From NCBI GenBank assembly GCA_963678675.1, contig OY783198.1, positions 8,200,012-8,264,011 of the forward strand: DNA of 64,000 bases, written 5' to 3'. The stretch is from Xiphydria camelus (Eukaryota > Arthropoda > Insecta > Hymenoptera > Xiphydriidae). Shown piece by piece: positions 61,127 to 64,000 of this stretch (its first letter is position 1; each line of letters begins with the position of its first letter). A program made the position numbers and the translations under genes. The notes under the pieces were generated by a model. That model had not been told where the DNA came from, did not search any database, and worked only from the letters and a program-made list of their open reading frames with translations.

Positions 61127-61893
61127 TCAATTCGGTTTTTTCACTAATTCTTTTATTGCAGATTCCAAAAATTTGGAAAAAGTTATTTATCTCGTATTTT
61201 TTTCATTTCTCATTTTCGACTTTGTTTAAGCTATAGTAAAAAATATTTGGATTTTTAATATACTTTTATATAAAGCTTTTTTTCAAATTCGCGCACGGAA
61301 AAAATAAATTTTAATATTTACAAAGTTTGTGGTAAAATGCGGGACAAGACCATATTTATTTTTACGATAACTACAATTTTAGTAAAAACTACAGCAAATG
61401 CTTGCAACTTCTATAAGTTTTACTATAATTTTTACTAAAATTGTAGTTATCATAACAAGAAATTGGCCTTATCCCGTAATTTACCATAAATTGTTTTCCG
61501 TGCAGTTATGAAAATTACTATACTTCGTAATCATGAAAATTAATATATTTCCTTCTGAAATTTCCCTTATAAATTTCATAGTCGAATTTACTAAATTTCA
61601 TAATCATGTATTGTATAAAAGCTTTATAAACAATTATATTAAATTTAATACAATTTTTGTACAGTGTGGAAAACGATATTTATCGTAAAAAAACGCAGCT
61701 ACATCATCGTGTTGTAAGACTATCTTACACTTCGATGAGACGTCACAACGTTGAAGACAAAAACGTGCTTATAACTTTGTGAATAATTATTTGTTTGGAT
61801 ATTTTCTTTGTCATGTAATATTAAATATGTATACAGGTTATACAAATTGAATTTAAAAATATGAATATTTTTTGTACGAGAAGACCGAATTAG
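61127..61893. mobile_element. AATTCGGT repeat, copy 5, interrupted
   Basis: Ends CAATTCGGTTTTTT and AAGACCGAATTAG. Interrupted by the MITE at 61293-61504 and further AT-rich DNA up to about 61665. Confidence 0.7.
61293..61504. mobile_element. MITE, GCACGGAAAAA type, intact
   Basis: Inverted ends GCACGGAAAAAATAAATTT and AAATTGTTTTCCGTGC. Near-palindromic over its length. It serves as the empty-site reference for 28457-28637. Confidence 0.8.
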
Positions 61894-62016
61894 AGAAACA
61901 CGAGTTCGAGTAGATAATCGAAAAGTTTCCATTGTAACGGCGGAGTGCCGAACAAGTGTAGGAAAATCGTGTAGGATAGCACTTGTACGTATAAAGGCAT
62001 ACATTCATATGCCGAT

Positions 62017-62046
62017 ATTCATATATATATATATATATATATATAT
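62017..62046. repeat. (TA)n microsatellite
   Basis: About 15 TA units. Confidence 0.85.
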
Positions 62047-63312
62047 AGGTATGAATATTCCCTCGTCAGGATTTGTCAGCTGTACGATGTTTTGCGAGAA
62101 ATAAATTGACTGGAATTCGACCGGTATAGAAATGTAAGTATCCAGCGATGAGAGATAATAGTTAATATTCCTTTTTTCTTGATTTTTAACTCGAAATAAT
62201 GGGTACTTTTCAACAAATTGCCAGAACTTGGAAGTTAAAAATTAAAGAGAATCATCCTCCTAGAATATTATTTTCAAATTCACAGCGGATGAAATTAAGA
62301 AAATATTGAAGCGAAAGATTTACATTCAATCTGTCCATTACGCGAATGTGATCCGTCCCTTATTTATTCAAAAATGAATTGAGTTGAACTTATTTTAAAT
62401 TCAATCAAGATTATTAAAAATTAACAAGAGCCTACGAAATACCTCATAGGAAAAGAATCCAGAGGCGAAATTACACAGCAGATCGACGGAGCGTAATTTC
62501 AAAAAAAGAATATCACCCGTAGGGACTCAGATTTTTCGTTGTTATTCTGAAATTTTGTTTTGACCGCGAATTGCCCAGTGGGCTTGCCATTTCCCCGGCA
62601 CGTTTCCTCCTCTTTTCTCCTCGTTAATCGCGGAGAATTTCGTAACCGCGCTTCTCTTTCGGAATTTGAATTCGGATTTGTGATATTGTGACGCCCGCAG
62701 TGAATTGAGCGGAGACCTCGCGAGACATGTCCGGTCATTGCGGTTTCCCAAGCGATTCCGTGCGATAATCGACGACCTGTAACGGCTGTCCATTTCGTTC
62801 CCTTCCGAATTACGTTGCAAATCTCGTTTTTCCTTTTGATTTCTTTTTTCTTTCTCCCTTTCTCCCCTTTCTTCCGCGTTCGCTTTCATATTATCATTTT
62901 TTTTATACGGAACCTATTCGACGTCATGTCGTCACGTCGCAAGACGCTTTCCACGCTGCGACGTGTCTTATCATCGAGACTCAAAAGGACCTCGAGCACC
63001 AGGTACGTGTACGCAACTTTCGGACGCCAAGAGAAAAAAAGTCACGGGTACAACGCGACGTTTTTGATAGGTTATACTCTTGACGTGACTTCTTCAAAAT
63101 TCTTCCACCTCGTATGGAAAGTTTTTTGAAAACGAAAATAATGTAGATGAAGTGTTCGATTTCAAAGATTAATTTTTGTAAATTGAGGGGATTTCTTACA
63201 TCGATATCGGTCATGTGATTTTCGGATTAATGTTTTCGACGTTAAAACGTCCTTTTTTAAAAACCCTTACTTACATATTTTCTTTATCCCTTAATCGAGA
63301 TTCAACTCCTCT

Positions 63313-63791
63313 CGCGTCACTAATGCCAAAAGGTCATATACCCCACTATATGCTCTTTTGGTATTGTAAGACCCAAAAGGGCTTTAAAAAAATTTGTTCT
63401 CGCGACTGATAGAAATACGTAAAAATGATCCAAAGATGGTAAAACAACAATTTTTTAAACTAAGGACAAAAGGGCATATAAAGATATGGTCGATACGCCC
63501 TTTTAGCACCAAGTTTCTTATAAATCACGAAAACTAAAGCCATAAGTGCATATTGATATACATACTTATATAAGGCTAAGATCGATATGCCCTTACGGCA
63601 TTAGTTTTCGTAATTTTCCGAGAACTTCATGCTAAACGGGCTAATAATACCTTCTACGCCCTTTTGCTTTTGAGTTTTCAATTTTTTTTCCTATTTTGGC
63701 AAATTTCAGTGAATAAAAAAAATTTGTATTAGTCCTTTCGGCTTTATAAAGGCATTTTTGGCGCGTATGACCTTTTGGCATTAGTGACGCG
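63313..63791. mobile_element. CGCGTCACTAATGCC family, copy 4
   Basis: 479 bp. Both CGCGTCAC ends are intact. Flanks CTCT/CTAT differ at one base of four. The internal sequence is co-linear with copy 1. Confidence 0.85.
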
Positions 63792-64000
63792 CTATATTTC
63801 TACTTATTTTGCATCCTACCACTAATTAAAATTAGGCAGAAAATTATTTCGGAAATTACACGAGCGTATAATGATATTTTAATCTTCTAAACGCACATCG
63901 AACGATACAGGAGCTGGTGATCAATGCTATAACAAAAAATAAGCGCAACTTCACGGACGATTGGATCATGCACCCATCGGTTGCACGATCTAGTAGATCT

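Larger units (their letters stand above)
60406..64000. other. Downstream of gene E; 3'UTR and intergenic
   Basis: The first few hundred bases are probably the gene E 3'UTR; no canonical AATAAA was found near the stop. Then the composite repeat (61127-61893), a TA microsatellite, AT-rich sequence, a possible short plus-strand exon (62926-63002, MSSRRKTLSTLRRVLSSRLK.., donor CCAG|GTACGTG) and family CGCGTCACTAATGCC copy 4. No supported gene. Confidence 0.4.

Noticed and set aside
1..64000. tRNA, rRNA, CRISPR, bacterial promoter or operon signals
   Set aside because: None seen; the regular repeats are eukaryotic transposons, satellites and microsatellites.

Overview
The window is arthropod, most likely insect, nuclear DNA. 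Coding exons are short and separated by long AT-rich introns with GT..AG borders. There is no operon structure, there are many short inverted-repeat transposons, and there are no rRNA, tRNA or CRISPR signals. Base composition alternates between AT-rich tracts and CpG-containing GC-rich islands. That pattern and the gene content would fit a hymenopteran, but this assignment is inference.

The host genes form a cluster of five uPAR/Ly6-type (three-finger) small secreted or GPI-anchored proteins. I reconstructed them from exons, because most exons are shorter than a simple ORF scan reports. Gene A (minus, 8126 to 4781) is partial: its last exon must lie left of the window or was not recognised. 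Gene B (minus, 16400 to 13276), gene C (minus, 36026 to 26780) and gene E (plus, 53506 to 60405) look complete. Gene D (minus, 48354 to 47551) has its two mature-domain exons but no secure signal-peptide exon; a weak candidate is at 51040-51103. All share one plan: exon 1 is a signal peptide ending in phase 1, exon 2 starts just before a Cys-x-x-Cys pair and carries cysteines 1-5, and exon 3 carries cysteines 6-10, ends the fold in Cys-Asn and adds a hydrophobic tail. This points to descent by tandem duplication. Four genes read leftward; the rightmost reads rightward, so D and E are divergent.

Layout: 1-4780 is intergenic or intronic, with a large inverted repeat and GC-rich tract; 4781-8126 gene A; 8127-13275 intergenic with a mariner remnant; 13276-16400 gene B; 16401-26779 intergenic with a dyad satellite, a LINE/Helentron-type endonuclease remnant and GC-rich small palindromes; 26780-36026 gene C, whose 7.7 kb first intron holds nested MITEs and a 1.6 kb transposon with 316-bp inverted repeats around a cysteine-rich reading frame; 36027-47550 intergenic, dominated by foldback elements and a tandem repeat; 47551-48354 gene D; 48355-53505 the D/E intergenic region with paired MITEs; 53506-60405 gene E; 60406-64000 downstream, with a composite repeat and a further MITE.

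The repeats are the other main content. At least eight dispersed families are recognisable by comparing copies inside the window. Two are well resolved. One is a Tc1/mariner-type MITE family with CACTGAGA... ends and TA target duplications, confirmed by an empty-site paralogue inside the window. The other is a family with CGCGTCACTAATGCCAAAAG ends and 4-bp target duplications (ATGT, AAAT, ATAA).
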